A stretch of 64,000 bases of DNA from positions 124,001 to 188,000 of the forward strand of contig NZ_SLYA01000002.1 in NCBI RefSeq assembly GCF_004340965.1, in the 5' to 3' direction. Positions 62,836 to 64,000 of this stretch are shown here, piece after piece. The number at the start of each line of letters is the position of its first letter. Positions within the stretch are counted from its first letter, which is position 1. Under the pieces are notes generated by a model that worked only from the letters and a program-made list of their open reading frames with translations, did no database searches and was not told where the DNA came from. This stretch comes from Sphingomonas sp. PP-CE-1A-559. GTDB taxonomy: Bacteria; Pseudomonadota; Alphaproteobacteria; Sphingomonadales; Sphingomonadaceae. The position numbers were made by a program, and so were the translations under genes.

Positions 62836-64000
62836 GTGACGACTATCGCTACCTCGCGCACGCGCGGCGCACGCACCGGATCGCGCCATGCGCGCGCGGC
62901 CTTGCTGACCTCGACGGCGTTGCTCGCCGCGGCGGCGCTGCCGTCGATCGCTGCCGCGCAGGACCGCCTGCCGCGCATGGAATCGATCGCCTACGGAAGC
63001 ACGCTGAACCCGGTCGATGTCGTTTCCGAACCCAACATCGTGATCTCGGCACCGGGCACGCCGACCACGGCGCAGGATGTCGCTGGCGGCGTCAACGGCG
63101 TAGGCCAGATGACGATCTCGACGGGCGGCGGCGGCGTCGGCCTGTGCACGGGGACGCTGATCAATCCGCGCACCGTGATCTTCGCCGCGCACTGCGTGAA
63201 CGAGAACGCTGCCGGCACCGGCGCGCAAAACCCCTGGGGCTACGGCGCGCAGGGCGGTGGCATCCCGATCGCGTTCGGTTTCCAGCAGAACAACCGTCCA
63301 GCGCTGCTCGACTGGTTCCTACCGACCACCGCGACCGGCGCGGTCAACACGCAGCAGTACAAGACCAACACCGCCAACTTCCTCTATAACGTCAACCAGG
63401 TCGTCTATAACGCCGACTCGCTGAAGCTCGGGCTCGCGCAGAACTTCCTGCAGGGCGACGTCGCGATCGCGGCGCTGGACACGCCCGCGGCCAACGTGCC
63501 GACCTGGGCGCTGCTGCTGTCGGCGCTGCCCGCACCTGCCGCGATCAGCGACACCACCGGCACCGGCTACCACGTCACGATCACCGGCTATGGTCGCAAC
63601 GGCCAGGGCGGTACGCTCGTCGGCGACACCAACGGAATCGATTACCGCCGTCGCATCGCCGAGAACACGATCGGCATCCTCGGCTCGTTCGACGACCTCA
63701 ACGGCTTCCTCTACGGCTCGATCGATGGGATGCCGCAGAACCTGTATCAGCTCGATTTCGACGATCCCCGCCGTGGCACCGCCGCTGCCAGCCCGTACGA
63801 CTTCAACATTTTCAAGGACAACGCACTACCCAACGAGGGAACGACCGCAGGTGGGGATTCGGGTGGGCCGCTGATCCTCGACCGGACTTTCGCCAAGCAG
63901 GTCGTGATCGGCGTGTTGTCGGGCGGTAACCGCTTTTACAACGAGACACCGTTCGGAGCTTACGGGACGGCGAGTTTCTACCAGCCGCTGTATCTGTTCG
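62836..64000 (+). CDS. Secreted trypsin-like serine protease (S1 fold), 3' end cut by window
   Basis: 388 codons are visible. A long signal peptide (about 1-41, ending SIAAA-QD) suits export, and its length suits autotransporters. The triad is His119 (FAAHC), Asp208 (GDVAIAALD) and Ser342 (GGDSGGP). Long Gly/Asn/Thr-rich insertions exceed normal trypsin size. AAGGGGA precedes the GTG at 62836. If a C-terminal barrel follows beyond the window, it would be a sphingomonad autotransporter; the visible part cannot decide that. Confidence 0.85.
   Translation, partial: MTTIATSRTRGARTGSRHARAALLTSTALLAAAALPSIAAAQDRLPRMESIAYGSTLNPVDVVSEPNIVISAPGTPTTAQDVAGGVNGVGQMTISTGGGGVGLCTGTLINPRTVIFAAHCVNENAAGTGAQNPWGYGAQGGGIPIAFGFQQNNRPALLDWFLPTTATGAVNTQQYKTNTANFLYNVNQVVYNADSLKLGLAQNFLQGDVAIAALDTPAANVPTWALLLSALPAPAAISDTTGTGYHVTITGYGRNGQGGTLVGDTNGIDYRRRIAENTIGILGSFDDLNGFLYGSIDGMPQNLYQLDFDDPRRGTAAASPYDFNIFKDNALPNEGTTAGGDSGGPLILDRTFAKQVVIGVLSGGNRFYNETPFGAYGTASFYQPLYLF

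Overview
The window is 64 kb of GC-rich alphaproteobacterial chromosome. Gene content and order point to Sphingomonadales, most likely Sphingomonas or a close relative. The signs are a sufR-B-C-D-S-T-A operon, the nfuA/tsaB/rimI/fur/plsC/miaB/phoH/ybeY/corC neighbourhood, a TonB-dependent receptor, many small secreted proteins of unknown function, and abundant GTGA/ATGA start-stop overlaps. I see no rRNA, tRNA, CRISPR array, prophage or classical insertion sequence.

Layout. 1-4.1 kb: a Mur ligase-like gene and an LD-carboxypeptidase (murein recycling), then thrS and infC. 4.6-7.6 kb: a TonB-dependent receptor behind two perfect dyads. 7.7-21.4 kb: glnD and hom (divergent), two small secreted proteins, a CoA-binding protein, mrp, hflKC, degP, a HerA-like ATPase and an M20 amidohydrolase. 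21.5-28.5 kb: a class A beta-lactamase-fold lipoprotein, nadB with an ABC ATPase, a CHCC zinc finger, tldD, a ccdAB toxin-antitoxin pair and two small genes. 28.7-38.9 kb (minus strand): sorbosone dehydrogenase-like, corC, ybeY, vapC, vapB, phoH, miaB, plsC, fur, rimI, tsaB, a nitroreductase and nfuA. 39.0-49.5 kb: patatin, Asp/Asn hydroxylase, M16 peptidase, a DUF559 nuclease, acyl-CoA synthetase, gamma-glutamyltransferase and pyrD. 49.8-58.5 kb: suf operon, amino acid permease, mtnP. 58.5-64 kb: a candidate small RNA, acnA, a wHTH protein, a 49-residue protein and the start of a secreted trypsin-like protease.

The most striking non-genic feature is a dense set of about 24 palindromic dispersed repeats, in roughly seven sequence families, filling gene ends and intra-operon gaps. 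Two cases stand out. One element, a perfect 55-bp palindrome, sits in frame inside pyrD and adds 18 residues to the enzyme, much like Rickettsia palindromic elements. Another repeat is split into two half-arms by a DUF559 (Vsr-like) endonuclease gene whose lost C-terminus reads on into the repeat. This suggests a nuclease-carrying repeat element that could help spread the family.

Other points are a probable AUA start codon for infC, vapBC wedged between phoH and ybeY, a plsC whose membrane-anchor coding region has no standard start codon, and palindromic operators at sufR, vapBC, ccdAB and the TonB receptor. All names rest on reading motifs and gene order by eye; no database search was possible.
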